Shown: positions 16,910-26,970 of the stretch, piece by piece | Position numbering within the stretch: the stretch's first letter is position 1 | Layout: every line of letters begins with the position of its first letter | Source: Bordetella parapertussis | GTDB lineage: Bacteria > Pseudomonadota > Gammaproteobacteria > Burkholderiales > Thiobacillaceae | Assembly (NCBI GenBank): GCA_945890495.1 | Contig: CAMDCO010000010.1 | Location: 1 to 52,330 of the forward strand | Reading direction: 5' to 3' | DNA: 52,330 nt | Translations under genes and position numbers: made by a program | The notes under the pieces: generated by a model | Told to the model about the DNA's origin: nothing | Databases searched by the model: none | The model's input: the letters and a program-made list of their open reading frames with translations, nothing else

Positions 16910-18157
16910 TCAAAAAACATCCTTGAACCAACGCTTCATCCGTTCCGCGAGCGCGCTTACGCCGCCCTCGCCCAAAAATGTTGCGGGATCGCGCTGCTCC
17001 AGTCCCGCGATCAACAGCCCTACGCTGGTGGCATAACGGGGATTACGCACCCGCTCAGCGAGCCCTCCCGAATAGTTGGGAACCCCCACCCGCACCGGCA
17101 CATGAAAAATCTCTTCGGCCAACTCAACCATGCCCGGCAACAGACTGCTGCCGCCCGTCAGGACAATGCCGGACGAGATCTGCTCGATAAAACCAGAGCG
17201 GGTCAGCTCCGCCTTGATCATGTTGAACAACTCCTCCACACGCAGCTCGATCACCTCGGCCAACAGGGGACGGGAAAGCTGGCTGGGCAAGCGATCGCCA
17301 ATGCCGGGGACTTCAATCATTTCCCGTGAATCGGCCAACGCACGCAGGGCAATACCATGACGGATCTTCAGCTCCTCAGCCTCTCGGGTTGGGGTACGCA
17401 AGGCCATGGCGATGTCGGTGGTTATCTGATCTCCGGCAATCGGAAGGACCGCCGTATGCTGGAGCGCGCCGTGGGTAAAGACGGCCATATCCGTCGTCCC
17501 GCCCCCAATATCGATCAGCGCCACACCCAGATCTTTTTCGTCCTCGTTAAGCAAAGCCAGACTAGAGGCCAGCGGTTGCAGGATCAGATCAGACAGCTCG
17601 ACCCCGCAACGGCGCACACACTTTTCCAGGTTCTGCGCGGCCGATACGGCCCCGGTTACGATGTGAATCTTGACCTCCAGACGCACACCACTCATGCCCA
17701 AGGGATCACGCACATCCCCTTGGCCATCAATGATGAATTCCTTTGGCTCCACATGGAGCACTTGCTGGTCAGTCGAAATATTCACTGCACGCGCCGTCTC
17801 CATCACGCGATCGATATCGGCCTTCGCCACTTCGCGGTCGCGCAACGGCACCATGCCATGTGAGTTGAGTGAACGCACATGACTGCCCGAGATACCGGCG
17901 TAGACCTCGCGTATCTTGCAGTTGGCCATCAGCTCGGCATCCTGCAAGGCGCGTTGCACGGCGGCCACCGTGTCTTCAATGCTGACCACCACCCCTTTTC
18001 TAAGGCCGCGTGAGCCTGTGGCACTCATGCCGATGATATTGAAGCCGCCCTCATCCGTCGGTTCAGCGACCAGCACCACGATCTTCGAGGTGCCAATATC
18101 CAGCCCGATGATCAGGTCCTTGTTCTCGCGCATCTTGCTGATATTCGCAAAACTCAT
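16910..18157 (-). CDS. ftsA: Cell division protein FtsA
   Basis: FtsA is an actin-like ATPase that tethers FtsZ to the membrane. The 415-residue protein has the phosphate-1 loop IIGLDIGTSKIVVLV (about 16-30), the SHS2/1C region, phosphate-2 VALIDIGGGTTDMAVF, the adenosine motif GIVLTGGSSLLPG and a C-terminal amphipathic membrane-binding helix (MKRWFKDVF). The start at 18157 overlaps the ftsQ stop (ATGA); an internal ATG at 18133 is a possible alternative. Confidence 0.97.
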   Translation of the reverse strand: MSFANISKMRENKDLIIGLDIGTSKIVVLVAEPTDEGGFNIIGMSATGSRGLRKGVVVSIEDTVAAVQRALQDAELMANCKIREVYAGISGSHVRSLNSHGMVPLRDREVAKADIDRVMETARAVNISTDQQVLHVEPKEFIIDGQGDVRDPLGMSGVRLEVKIHIVTGAVSAAQNLEKCVRRCGVELSDLILQPLASSLALLNEDEKDLGVALIDIGGGTTDMAVFTHGALQHTAVLPIAGDQITTDIAMALRTPTREAEELKIRHGIALRALADSREMIEVPGIGDRLPSQLSRPLLAEVIELRVEELFNMIKAELTRSGFIEQISSGIVLTGGSSLLPGMVELAEEIFHVPVRVGVPNYSGGLAERVRNPRYATSVGLLIAGLEQRDPATFLGEGGVSALAERMKRWFKDVF

Positions 18158-18897
18158 GTCTTTGCCTTTATGGATGACGGACTTGGCCGCTTCGCGGGCG
18201 ACGCCCCGACCCGTACCGAGAACCCGTTCGGATAGCGCATGTCAACATGCGCAATCGAGCCCGAAACGCGTTCCGCCGCCGAATAAAACCGGATAAAGCG
18301 TTGCAGACGCTCACTTAACTGTTCCTGACCCAGATCGATCACGATTCCGTCGTTGAGACCCAGTTGCCAGGCACTCCGACGGTCAACACGGATCTGCGCA
18401 ATCGTCCAACCCTGAGGCGCCAGAAGGGCCGCGAATTCGGCATAGCGACGCGCCACCACAGCCTCCGTGCCATCAGGCGCTTCCACCTTGAGCAACTCGG
18501 GGGCCGGCCTCGCCGGATAGACCTCGCCCTGTACGCTCAGGGTGTCATGTTCGTTCCATGCGGCCAAAGGGGTGCGCTCTTCCAAGGTCACCCGAATACG
18601 CCCGGGCCAAATGCGCTGGGCCTGCGCCCGATAGACCCAGGGCATCAATTCAAATTCATGTTTGACGGCCCTCATGTCCAGGCTCAAAAAACTGCCCTGC
18701 AACTGCGCCACCGCCCCGCGTACCCCGGCAATCGTCTGCGCCTGATGCGCACCACGAACCTCCACCTGCTGCACCGGCAGGCCGTGCTGATACACCACCA
18801 TCGCGCCATAACCCAGAGCGAAGGCCAGCGCCAGCAGAACGAGGCCCTTCGACAGCCGATTCATGAGGTGCGCGTTATCGGTCACGCTATGCCACAT
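18154..18897 (-). CDS. ftsQ: Cell division protein FtsQ
   Basis: FtsQ is a bitopic inner-membrane protein that recruits FtsB and FtsL to the septum. The 247-residue form has a short cytoplasmic N-terminus, one membrane helix (about 18-36), a POTRA domain beginning at [13 protein letters not shown] and a beta domain ending near [12 protein letters not shown]. The ATG at 18897 overlaps the end of ddlB and has an AGGAGG motif close by; an ATG at 18864 (MNRLSKG) is possible but lacks a binding site. The C-terminal tail is rich in Ser, Pro and Lys. Confidence 0.93.
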   Translation of the reverse strand: MWHSVTDNAHLMNRLSKGLVLLALAFALGYGAMVVYQHGLPVQQVEVRGAHQAQTIAGVRGAVAQLQGSFLSLDMRAVKHEFELMPWVYRAQAQRIWPGRIRVTLEERTPLAAWNEHDTLSVQGEVYPARPAPELLKVEAPDGTEAVVARRYAEFAALLAPQGWTIAQIRVDRRSAWQLGLNDGIVIDLGQEQLSERLQRFIRFYSAAERVSGSIAHVDMRYPNGFSVRVGASPAKRPSPSSIKAKT

Positions 18898-19825
18898 CCG
18901 CCGCCTCCTCATTGGCCAAGGCCAGCACCTGCAAGCACAGATCAGCAAACTCGATGCCGCTGGCGCGGGCGGCCATAGGCACCAGACTGTGATCGGTCAT
19001 CCCCGGTGAGGTATTGATCTCCAGCACATAGGGGCGCTGATTCGCATCCAGCAGGATGTCCACCCGGCCCCAACCACGGCAACCCAGCACCGCAAAGGCC
19101 CGTTGCGCCAATTGCTGCATCTCGACCTCCAACGCAGCAGGCAAACCGCTCGGGACGAGGTAGCGGGTGTCATCACGCAGATACTTGGCTTCGTAGTCGT
19201 AGAACTCGGTGGCCGGCACAATGCGGATCACCGGGAGTGCTCGCCCACCCAGAATGCCCACCGTAAATTCGCCACCCGATAGCTCACGCTCGGCCAGGAC
19301 CAGGTCGTCATAGCGCGCGGCCTCGCGCCACGCCGCCTGCAAGCACCCGGGCGTCTTGACCTTGGTGATACCGATACTCGAACCCTCGTTCGCCGGCTTG
19401 ACGAAAATGGGCAGACCCAACTGTTGCTCGATGGCGGCAAAGTCGCTGGCCTCCGTCAGCAGGGCATATTCCGGCACCGGCAGACCGGCCACCTGCCACA
19501 TCAGCTTGCTGCGCCACTTATCCATCGCCAACGCCGAGGCCAGCACCCCGCTACCGGTATAGGGAATCTTCAGCAAGGACAACGCGCCCTGCATTTGACC
19601 ATCTTCGCCGCCCCGTCCGTGCAGGGCGATAAAGACGCGATCAAACCCGGCCGCTTCCAGGCCCTGCAAACCCCCGTTGGCCGGGTCATAGGGATGCGCA
19701 TCCACGCCCCGACTGCGCAGCGCCGCCAGAACAGCCGCGCCACTCTTCAGCGACACCTCGCGCTCTGCCGAGTTGCCCCCCAGCAAAACGCCCACTTTGC
19801 CGAGCTTATTCATCTCCGCCTTCAT
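18887..19825 (-). CDS. ddlB: D-alanine--D-alanine ligase
   Basis: Ddl joins two D-alanines with ATP to give the dipeptide that MurF adds to the peptidoglycan precursor. The 312-residue ATP-grasp enzyme has [19 protein letters not shown] near the start, [28 protein letters not shown], and the metal/ATP-binding end [17 protein letters not shown]. The ATG at 19825 overlaps the murB stop (ATGA); a second ATG at 19813 with a GGCGGAG motif is an alternative. Confidence 0.96.
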   Translation of the reverse strand: MKAEMNKLGKVGVLLGGNSAEREVSLKSGAAVLAALRSRGVDAHPYDPANGGLQGLEAAGFDRVFIALHGRGGEDGQMQGALSLLKIPYTGSGVLASALAMDKWRSKLMWQVAGLPVPEYALLTEASDFAAIEQQLGLPIFVKPANEGSSIGITKVKTPGCLQAAWREAARYDDLVLAERELSGGEFTVGILGGRALPVIRIVPATEFYDYEAKYLRDDTRYLVPSGLPAALEVEMQQLAQRAFAVLGCRGWGRVDILLDANQRPYVLEINTSPGMTDHSLVPMAARASGIEFADLCLQVLALANEEAADVA

Positions 19826-20787
19826 TTGGCCTCTCCAACGATACGCACTTCGCGTTGCAACTCGATTCCGCTCAGCGCCTTCACGGTCCCCTGCACCCGA
19901 ACAATCAGTGCCTCGATGTCTGCCGCCCGCGCCTTGCCCAGATTGACGATGAAATTGGCGTGCTTTTCGGACACCTGCGCATCGCCTACCCGCAGGCCCT
20001 TGAGGCCACAGGACTCGATCAGGCGAGCGGCAAAATCTCCATCCGGGTTGCGGAACACCGAACCGGCATTGGGCAGATTGAGCGGCTGGGTCTCGGCGCG
20101 CCGGTCCAGCAGCCGCCGGGTCACAGCCCGAGCAATCTCGCGTGCGTCCGCGTCCGGGTTGCAGCGGAAATGGAACCAGGCGGCAATAAACCACTCCTCG
20201 TTGCCCACCACGGGGCGCACATGGCGATAGCCGATGTCGTAGGCCTCGTGCGGACGGGTATGCAAGTGCCCGGAACGATCGACCGTCAGCACCTGCAGAA
20301 CGGCGCCCCAGGTCTCACGCCCATGGCACCCGGCATTCATGGCCAAGGCCCCACCCACCGTACCCGGGATGCCGGCCAGAAACTCGGCGCCCTCCATACC
20401 TTCAGCGCTAACAAAGCGCGCCAATTTAGGACTGGAAACTCCCGCCTCGGCATAGACCACCGCCTCGTCTTCCTGCAGACGCGCGGACAATTCCGGGAAA
20501 TCGTCCCGCCCCGCCACGCGCAGCTCGGACAACAGGCCATGCAAAAACACCACCGTGCCACGCACCCCGCCATCGCGAACCAGCAAATTGCTGCCCAGAC
20601 CGATGAACAGGACGGGCTCTTCTGCCGGGAGCAGACGCAGGAAGGCACACAAATCATCAAGGTCGGCCGGCTCGTAAAAGCGATCGGCCGGCCCGCCCAC
20701 ACGCCAGCTCGTATAGCGGCTCAGCGGCACCCGATGGCGCAAGGTGCCGCGCAAAAGATCCAGATTGGCGAGGGTGTGATCGATCAC
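19822..20787 (-). CDS. murB: UDP-N-acetylenolpyruvoylglucosamine reductase
   Basis: MurB reduces UDP-GlcNAc-enolpyruvate to UDP-MurNAc with NADPH and FAD. The 321-residue protein has [15 protein letters not shown], the FAD-binding [16 protein letters not shown], the [24 protein letters not shown] block and [20 protein letters not shown], whose serine lies at the catalytic position of MurB. It overlaps murC at its start (ATGA) and ddlB at its end. Confidence 0.97.
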   Translation of the reverse strand: MIDHTLANLDLLRGTLRHRVPLSRYTSWRVGGPADRFYEPADLDDLCAFLRLLPAEEPVLFIGLGSNLLVRDGGVRGTVVFLHGLLSELRVAGRDDFPELSARLQEDEAVVYAEAGVSSPKLARFVSAEGMEGAEFLAGIPGTVGGALAMNAGCHGRETWGAVLQVLTVDRSGHLHTRPHEAYDIGYRHVRPVVGNEEWFIAAWFHFRCNPDADAREIARAVTRRLLDRRAETQPLNLPNAGSVFRNPDGDFAARLIESCGLKGLRVGDAQVSEKHANFIVNLGKARAADIEALIVRVQGTVKALSGIELQREVRIVGEAK

Positions 20788-22172
20788 TTTTCGGCCCCCG
20801 CCAAGCGAACGGGAAGCTGACCAATCGAGCCAGCCCCCATGGTCAGCACCACATCACCGGCCTTGAGCAGCCCCGTCAGGGCCGCATCCACCTCAGTCAC
20901 CTCCGGCACGAACAGCGGCTCCCGACCCCGCAGACGCAGGGCGCGCGCCAAGCTGCGTCCATCGGCCGCCACCACGGGTGCCTCGCCCGCCGCATAGACC
21001 TCGGTCAGCACCACGATATCGGCCTGCGCCAAGACCCCAACGAAATCCTCGAACAGGTCACGGGTGCGGGTGTAGCGATGCGGTTGGAAGACCAGCACGA
21101 TACGCCGTCCCGGGAAGGCCCCACGCGCCGCGGCCAGGGTCGCCGCCATCTCCACCGGGTGATGGCCGTAGTCATCCACCAGGGTGTAGTGGCCGCCTTG
21201 CGGAAGGGCCACCTCGCCATAACGCTGAAAGCGCCGTCCCACCCCATGAAACTCGGCCAAGGCCTTTTGCACCGCCGCATCCGGCAGATTGAGCTCCCAG
21301 GCCACGCCGATGGCCGCCAGCGCATTGCGCACATTGTGCAGGCCCGGCAGGTTCAGGCGAATATCGATGGGCGAACGGCTGCCGTTGCGCAGCGCCGTAA
21401 AACGCATACCACCCTCTTCAGGCCGCACATCAATCGCCTGAATGCCGGCCCCCTCGGACAGTCCATAGGTCATCACCGGGCGCGTCACCTGAGCGCGGAT
21501 CGCGACCACACCCGGATCATCAATACACAAGAAACTCATGCCCCAGAACGGCAGGCGGTGGATGAACTCAATGAAGGCCGCATGCAAACGCTCGACGCTG
21601 TGGCCGTAGGTCTCCATGTGGTCCTGATCAATGTTGGTGACAATGGAAATCACCGGCGACAAATGCAGGAACGAGGCATCCGATTCATCCGCCTCGGCCA
21701 CCAGATACTCGCCCTGACCCAGACGCGCATTCGCCTCGGCGGCCAAGAGCTTGCCGCCGATGACAAAGGTCGGATCCACACCGGCCTCCGACAACACACT
21801 CGCGATCAAACTGGTGGTTGTGGTCTTGCCATGTGTCCCGGCGACGGCAATCCCCTGTTTGAAGCGCATCAACTCAGCCAGCATCATCGCCCGCGCCACG
21901 ACGGGGATCTGCGCCGCGCGTGCCGCCACGACCTCGGGGTTGTCGGCCTGCACCGCCGTCGAGGTGACGATCACATCGACACCCTGCACATGATTCGCGC
22001 TATGCCCCTGATACACGCGTGCGCCCAAGGCGGCCAGCCGCCGCGTCACGGCGCTCTCGGCCTTGTCGCTACCGCTAACCTCGAAGCCCAGATTGATCAA
22101 CACCTCGGCAATGCCGCTCATGCCGGCGCCACCGATGCCCACGAAGTGGATCCGTTTGACCTTGTGTTTCAT
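20784..22172 (-). CDS. murC: UDP-N-acetylmuramate--L-alanine ligase
   Basis: MurC adds L-alanine to UDP-MurNAc with ATP. The 462-residue Mur ligase has an N-terminal Rossmann domain ([10 protein letters not shown], 11-20), the ATP loop GTHGKTTT (112-119), [11 protein letters not shown] and the C-terminal ligase domain ([23 protein letters not shown]). It is joined to murG upstream and murB downstream by ATGA overlaps. Confidence 0.98.
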   Translation of the reverse strand: MKHKVKRIHFVGIGGAGMSGIAEVLINLGFEVSGSDKAESAVTRRLAALGARVYQGHSANHVQGVDVIVTSTAVQADNPEVVAARAAQIPVVARAMMLAELMRFKQGIAVAGTHGKTTTTSLIASVLSEAGVDPTFVIGGKLLAAEANARLGQGEYLVAEADESDASFLHLSPVISIVTNIDQDHMETYGHSVERLHAAFIEFIHRLPFWGMSFLCIDDPGVVAIRAQVTRPVMTYGLSEGAGIQAIDVRPEEGGMRFTALRNGSRSPIDIRLNLPGLHNVRNALAAIGVAWELNLPDAAVQKALAEFHGVGRRFQRYGEVALPQGGHYTLVDDYGHHPVEMAATLAAARGAFPGRRIVLVFQPHRYTRTRDLFEDFVGVLAQADIVVLTEVYAAGEAPVVAADGRSLARALRLRGREPLFVPEVTEVDAALTGLLKAGDVVLTMGAGSIGQLPVRLAGAEK

Positions 22173-23260
22173 CGCTCTATCTCCTCCATGGCATCGGCCA
22201 CGGCCTCCGCCGCCAGCGGCAATGCCAACGCACGCGCACGGCGGGCCCGCTCGATCAGTTCCACCCGGGTCAGTGCACGCAACCAGGCCGCCAGCGATTC
22301 GGCTGTCAGGCTGGATTGCGGCAACAACCAGCCCGCATCGGCATCAACCAGGAACCGCGCATTGGCCGTCTGGTGATCGTCCACGGCATGGGGGAATGGC
22401 ACGAATCCCGCCGCCACGCCTGCCGCCGCCAGCTCAGACACCGTCGAGGCCCCGGCGCGACAAATCACGCCATCCGCCCAGTCATAGGCAGCGGCCATGT
22501 CTTCGATGAAGGCCAGACATTCACCCGCCACACCTGCCTCCGCATAATTTTTCTGCAAGCCTTCCAAATGCCTTGCACCCGCCTGATGCCGCACCTGCGG
22601 CCGCTCGGCCTCCGGGATCAGCGCCAAGGCCTGTGGCACCAAGGCATTCAAGGCCGTGGCCCCTAGGCTGCCGCCGATCACCAGGAGGCGTAACGGCCCC
22701 TCACGCCCCGCCATGCGTTGCGCCGGATCGGCCATCGCTGCAATCTCTGCACGCACCGGATTGCCCACAAACCGCGTATCGGCCCGACAACCCGGAATGG
22801 CGCTGCGGCCCGTAAATGCACCCGGCAGGCCCAGCAGGATGCGATCCGCCACGCAGGCCAGCAGCCGGTTGGTCAGCCCCGCACGGGCATTTTGTTCGTG
22901 AATGGCCAGCGGCCGACCCAACAGCACGGCCATCATGCCGCCGGGGAAGGCCGCATAACCGCCCATACCCAGGACCACGGCGGGACGCACCCGACGCACG
23001 ATACGCAGCGCCTGCCAGAAGGCGCGCAGAAGATGTAGCGGCAACAGGGCCAGACGCATCACCCCCTTGCCACGCACCCCGGCCATCGACAGGGTCTCCA
23101 GCGGAATCCCCTTGGCCGGCACCAGTCTGGCCTCGATCCCCACGGCGGTTCCCAGCCAGGTGACGCGCCAGCCGCGTGTGCGCAGGACCTCAGCCACCGC
23201 CAAGGCGGGGATCACATGCCCACCCGTCCCACCGGCCATGATCAAGGCGTGACGATTCAT
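22169..23260 (-). CDS. murG: Lipid II synthase MurG (N-acetylglucosaminyltransferase)
   Basis: MurG transfers GlcNAc from UDP-GlcNAc to lipid I at the cytoplasmic face, giving lipid II. The 363-residue GT28 enzyme has the N-terminal [16 protein letters not shown] loop (G10-H15), [36 protein letters not shown] and the donor site [12 protein letters not shown]. The ATG at 23260 overlaps the ftsW stop; the upstream frame is a shadow of ftsW. Confidence 0.98.
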   Translation of the reverse strand: MNRHALIMAGGTGGHVIPALAVAEVLRTRGWRVTWLGTAVGIEARLVPAKGIPLETLSMAGVRGKGVMRLALLPLHLLRAFWQALRIVRRVRPAVVLGMGGYAAFPGGMMAVLLGRPLAIHEQNARAGLTNRLLACVADRILLGLPGAFTGRSAIPGCRADTRFVGNPVRAEIAAMADPAQRMAGREGPLRLLVIGGSLGATALNALVPQALALIPEAERPQVRHQAGARHLEGLQKNYAEAGVAGECLAFIEDMAAAYDWADGVICRAGASTVSELAAAGVAAGFVPFPHAVDDHQTANARFLVDADAGWLLPQSSLTAESLAAWLRALTRVELIERARRARALALPLAAEAVADAMEEIER

Positions 23261-24420
23261 ACCAGCCTCCCACCGCGCATCAGCAGGCGATTCTCGAAAT
23301 CGACCCGCAACACCAAGGCAATCGCCAGACAATTGACCAGCAGGCCGGATCCGCCGTAGCTCATCAGCGGCAGGGTCAGTCCCTTGGCCGGCAAGGCACC
23401 TAGATTGACGCCCATGTTGATGAAGCACTGCACGCCGAGCCAGACGGCCACCCCCTGCGCCACCAAGGCCTGGAAATTCCGCCCCATCAGGGAGGCCTGC
23501 CAGCCGATGGAGATGGCCCGCCAGATCACCCAAGCAAAAAGACTCATGACGGTCAAGATCCCTAATGCGCCCAGTTCTTCACCCAGAATGGCCATCAGGA
23601 AGTCCGTGTGCGCCTCCGGCAAATAGAACAGTTTCTCGACGCTCTCGCCCAGCCCTACACCGAACCAGCCGCCGCGCCCCACAGCCATCAAGGCATGCGT
23701 GATCTGATAGCCTGCACCCAGTGGGTCCACCCATGGATTCATATAGTTCATCATCCGCGCCATACGGAAGGGCTCAAAATTAATCAACAAGACCACCCCT
23801 GCGACCACCAGGACCAGCAACAACAGGAACAGACGTAGATTCAGGCCGCCCAGGAACAAGATGCCCATGGCGATGCTCACGATCACCAGCGTGGCCCCCA
23901 GATCGGGCTCCATCTGCAGCAGGCCCGTGATGAGCAGCATGACCAGAAACATGGGCAGAAAGCCCTTTTGGATGCTGCCCATGAGCGCCGCCTTGCGCAC
24001 CGTGTAGTCCGCCGCATAAAGCACTGTGGCCAGTTTCATCAACTCCGAAGGCTGGAAATTGCCCAAGGGGCCGAGGCTGATCCAGCGCCAACTGCCCTTC
24101 ACTTCGCGGCCAATCCCCGGTATGAAGACCAGCACCAAAAGAACCGCTGAGACCAGAAACAGGATCGGCGCGGCCTTTTGCCAGGCCGCAGAGGGCAGGC
24201 GGAACAAGGCCACGGAAGCCACAATCGCAATGAACAGCGAGACGCCATGGCGGAACAAGTAATGTTGCGCACTATGACTCGCCGTACGCGCCTCGGCGAT
24301 GGCGATCGACGAGGAATACACCATAAGCAGGCCCGTAATGAGCAGAGCCACCGTGACCCAGAACAACTGCGTGTCATACGGCTGCAGCATCGTGCGCTTC
24401 AAGGCGGCGTTATGAAACAT
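23257..24420 (-). CDS. ftsW: Lipid II polymerase FtsW (SEDS family)
   Basis: FtsW is the septal SEDS-family glycan polymerase working with FtsI. The 387-residue protein has about ten membrane helices from residue 17, the large periplasmic loop with [20 protein letters not shown], and [20 protein letters not shown] near the end. The start at 24420 overlaps the end of murD; an ATG at 24390 ([11 protein letters not shown]) is an alternative. Confidence 0.96.
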   Translation of the reverse strand: MFHNAALKRTMLQPYDTQLFWVTVALLITGLLMVYSSSIAIAEARTASHSAQHYLFRHGVSLFIAIVASVALFRLPSAAWQKAAPILFLVSAVLLVLVFIPGIGREVKGSWRWISLGPLGNFQPSELMKLATVLYAADYTVRKAALMGSIQKGFLPMFLVMLLITGLLQMEPDLGATLVIVSIAMGILFLGGLNLRLFLLLLVLVVAGVVLLINFEPFRMARMMNYMNPWVDPLGAGYQITHALMAVGRGGWFGVGLGESVEKLFYLPEAHTDFLMAILGEELGALGILTVMSLFAWVIWRAISIGWQASLMGRNFQALVAQGVAVWLGVQCFINMGVNLGALPAKGLTLPLMSYGGSGLLVNCLAIALVLRVDFENRLLMRGGRLV

Positions 24421-25882
24421 GGGCCACCCCTGCTCTTAAAACCTCGGCCTTAAAGACCTCGGCACGGTGTACATAGTTCCGAAACTGATCCCAGGACGCA
24501 CACGCCGGCGAGAGCAGCACCACATCCCCCGTTTGAGCCAACGCGCGGGCGACGGCCACCGCATTTTCCAAGGTGCCACACTGCTGCACCGGGGTGCGCG
24601 GCCCCAAGGCGGATTCGATCAGCCGTGCATCGCGGCCAATCAGCAGCACGGCGCGAGCGTGGCGCGCCGCCTCGCGCAAAGGCGAAAAATCCTGGCCCTT
24701 GCCGTCGCCCCCGGCGATCAGGATCACCGGTTGGGTGAAGCCCTTTAGCGCTGCCTCGGTCGCGCCCACATTGGTGCCCTTGGAATCGTCGTACCAGGTG
24801 ACGCCGTTGATTTCTGCGACCTTTTCGACGCGATGCGGCAAGCCCTTGAAGGTCCGCAATGCGGGCAGCAGGCTTTCGTACGGCAAGTCGATGGCGCGGC
24901 ACAGCGCCAGTGCGGCCAAGGCGTTGGCGGCGTTGTGCAGTCCGGCGATGGGCAGATCGCTGACCGGGCAAAGTAGGCTTGCACCTTCGGCCAGCCAGAG
25001 GGTGTCTTGTTCGCGCACGATGCCGAATTCCCGCGCATCCGCGTTCAGACCGAAGCTGCGCAGGGTGCGCTGGGGCAAGGTCAGCGCCGCGGCGGGCGCG
25101 TCATCCCGATTGACGACCTGCACGGCGGCATGGGCAAGGATGCGCGCCTTGGCGGCGGCGTAGCCGGCCATGCCCTCGTAACGATCGAGATGATCTTCGG
25201 ACAGGTTCAGCACGGTCGCTGCCGCTGGCATCAGGCTGCGTGTAGTTTCAAGTTGGAAGCTGGACAACTCCAGCACCCAGACCGCAGGATGTTCTCCTGC
25301 CCCTACGGGGCGGATGGGTGTTTCTTCGTAGGGGCAACCCCCTGTGGTTGCCCATTCACCGCCAGGGCAGGCACAGGGGCCTGCCCCTACGGGGTGGCTT
25401 GGCGTGTTTCTTGAGAGCGCATCCAACACCGGCAGGCCGATGTTGCCGGCCATGATGGTTTTCTTGCCAGCCGACGCACACAGATGACCGACAAGGCTGG
25501 TGACGGTGCTTTTGCCATTGGAGCCGGTGATGGCGATGACCTGGCTACCATCCCCCGCAATGGCGCGGGCGAAGAGTTCGACATCGCCCACAATGTCTTT
25601 CCCTGCCCGGGCGGCGGCGGCAATCTCGGGGGTCGCCACCGCAACACCCGGGCTGACCACGATCATGTCGGCCCAGGCGAAATCGGCGGCATCAAAACGA
25701 CCCAGGGTGCAGGACGCCGGAGACAGTGCGCAGGCCTCCAGTCCAGGCGGTGCCGCACGAGAATCCGTGGCGCGCACCTCGGCCCCCTGCGCCTGCAACC
25801 AACGCACGCAGGACACCCCAGTATCGCCCAGCCCTACGACCAAGGCCTTGATACCGTTGAGATCCGTGCGTGTGGCGCTCAT
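24410..25882 (-). CDS. murD: UDP-N-acetylmuramoylalanine--D-glutamate ligase with repeat-encoded insert
   Basis: MurD adds D-glutamate to UDP-MurNAc-L-alanine. The 490-residue protein has the N-terminal fold (ALVVGLGDTGVSC), the ATP loop GSNGKST (120-126), AGNIGLPVLD, LELSSFQLETT, NLSEDHLDRY and the C-terminal YDDSKGTNVGAT. It is about 40-50 residues longer than typical MurD. The excess is an insert at about residues 158-197 between AGNIGLPVLDAL and the VLELSSFQLE strand, where the family has a short loop. The insert is encoded by a palindromic repeat (25292-25411) and contains the repeated peptide TPxxPVGAG. The frame is kept, and the rest of the enzyme looks intact, so it is probably functional. 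The start overlaps neither neighbour; mraY ends 2 bp upstream. Confidence 0.95.
   Translation of the reverse strand: MSATRTDLNGIKALVVGLGDTGVSCVRWLQAQGAEVRATDSRAAPPGLEACALSPASCTLGRFDAADFAWADMIVVSPGVAVATPEIAAAARAGKDIVGDVELFARAIAGDGSQVIAITGSNGKSTVTSLVGHLCASAGKKTIMAGNIGLPVLDALSRNTPSHPVGAGPCACPGGEWATTGGCPYEETPIRPVGAGEHPAVWVLELSSFQLETTRSLMPAAATVLNLSEDHLDRYEGMAGYAAAKARILAHAAVQVVNRDDAPAAALTLPQRTLRSFGLNADAREFGIVREQDTLWLAEGASLLCPVSDLPIAGLHNAANALAALALCRAIDLPYESLLPALRTFKGLPHRVEKVAEINGVTWYDDSKGTNVGATEAALKGFTQPVILIAGGDGKGQDFSPLREAARHARAVLLIGRDARLIESALGPRTPVQQCGTLENAVAVARALAQTGDVVLLSPACASWDQFRNYVHRAEVFKAEVLRAGVAHVS
25292..25411. repeat. Structured palindromic element inserted in frame in murD
   Basis: A near-perfect direct repeat of about 33 bp (25296-25328 and 25380-25413, period 84 bp or 28 codons) brackets a palindromic core. 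The core has outer arms CGTAGGGGCA (25327-25336) and TGCCCCTACG (25382-25391). Inside are two hairpins: GGGCAACC/GGTTGCCC (8 bp) and GGGCAGG/CCTGCCC (7 bp). The core can thus fold like a three-way junction. It resembles widespread REP-type intergenic repeats rather than coding DNA, yet it keeps the murD frame open. Confidence 0.8.
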
Positions 25883-25884
25883 GT

Positions 25885-26970
25885 TTATCTCAGCTTCAAG
25901 GTGGACAGGCCGATCAACACCAGCATCATCGAGATGATCCAGAAACGCACGACAACCTGGTTTTCCTTCCAGCCCTTGATCTCGAAGTGGTGGTGAATGG
26001 GCGCCATCAGGAAGACGCGTTTGCCGCGTAGTTTGTAGCTCGCCACCTGGATCATCACCGAAACGGTCTCGGCAACGAACACGCCACCCATGATGAACAA
26101 CACGATCTCTTGGCGCACGATCACCGCGATCACGCCCAGCGTGCCGCCGAGCGCCAGGGCCCCCACATCGCCCATAAAGACCTCGGCGGGATAGGCGTTG
26201 AACCACAGGAAGGCCAGCCCCGCGCCAACGATGGCGGAGCAGATGATGACCAGTTCACCGGCACCCGGAATGAAGGGCAAGGACAGATACTTGGCGAACA
26301 CAGCGTGGCCCGCGACATAGGCGAAGATACCCAGCGCGCCACCCACCATGACCGTCGGCAAAATCGCCAAGCCATCCGCGCCATCGGTCAGATTGACCGC
26401 GTTGCTGGCGCCGACGATGACGAAATAGGCCAGGATGACAAAACCAACCGTGCCGAGGGGAATGGCCACCTCCTTGAAGAAGGGCACGATCAGTTCGGTT
26501 TGCGCCGGCAGGTGTGCGGAATAGGCCAACCACAGCGCCACGATAATGGCGATCACCGACTGCCAGAAATACTTCCAACGCGAGGCCAGGCCCTTGGGGT
26601 CGCGGTGCACCACCTTGCGCCAGTCATCGACCCAGCCGACGATGCCAAAGCCGATCAGGGTCACCAGCGTCGCCCACACATAGCGGCTGGAGAGATCTGC
26701 CCACAGCAGCGTGGTCAGGATAATGGCCACCAGGATCAACACCCCGCCCATGGTGGGCGTGCCCTGTTTGACCAGATGGGTCTGCGGGCCGTCCGTACGC
26801 ACCGCCTGGCCCACCTTCTTCGCCGCCAACCAGCGAATCATGGCCGGGCCGATGAGGAAAGAGATCAGCAACGCCGTCAGCGCCGCCAGCACCGCACGCA
26901 GCGTGATGTACTGGAAAACATTGAAGGCGCGCACATCGTGGCCAAGCCACTGAGCCAGCATCAAGAACAT
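25885..26970 (-). CDS. mraY: Phospho-N-acetylmuramoyl-pentapeptide transferase
   Basis: MraY makes lipid I by moving phospho-MurNAc-pentapeptide onto undecaprenyl phosphate in the inner membrane. The 361-residue protein has ten membrane helices, the [10 protein letters not shown] motif, GFVDDW-like [19 protein letters not shown] with catalytic aspartates, [11 protein letters not shown], and the HHHFEIKGW loop. The ATG at 26970 ([10 protein letters not shown]) gives the standard length. Its 5' leader lies in a palindromic repeat that also encodes the end of murF. Confidence 0.98.
   Translation of the reverse strand: MFLMLAQWLGHDVRAFNVFQYITLRAVLAALTALLISFLIGPAMIRWLAAKKVGQAVRTDGPQTHLVKQGTPTMGGVLILVAIILTTLLWADLSSRYVWATLVTLIGFGIVGWVDDWRKVVHRDPKGLASRWKYFWQSVIAIIVALWLAYSAHLPAQTELIVPFFKEVAIPLGTVGFVILAYFVIVGASNAVNLTDGADGLAILPTVMVGGALGIFAYVAGHAVFAKYLSLPFIPGAGELVIICSAIVGAGLAFLWFNAYPAEVFMGDVGALALGGTLGVIAVIVRQEIVLFIMGGVFVAETVSVMIQVASYKLRGKRVFLMAPIHHHFEIKGWKENQVVVRFWIISMMLVLIGLSTLKLR

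Noticed and set aside
21078-22376. Plus-strand open frame of 432 codons opposite murC
   Set aside because: Antisense shadow without recognisable motif or ribosome site.
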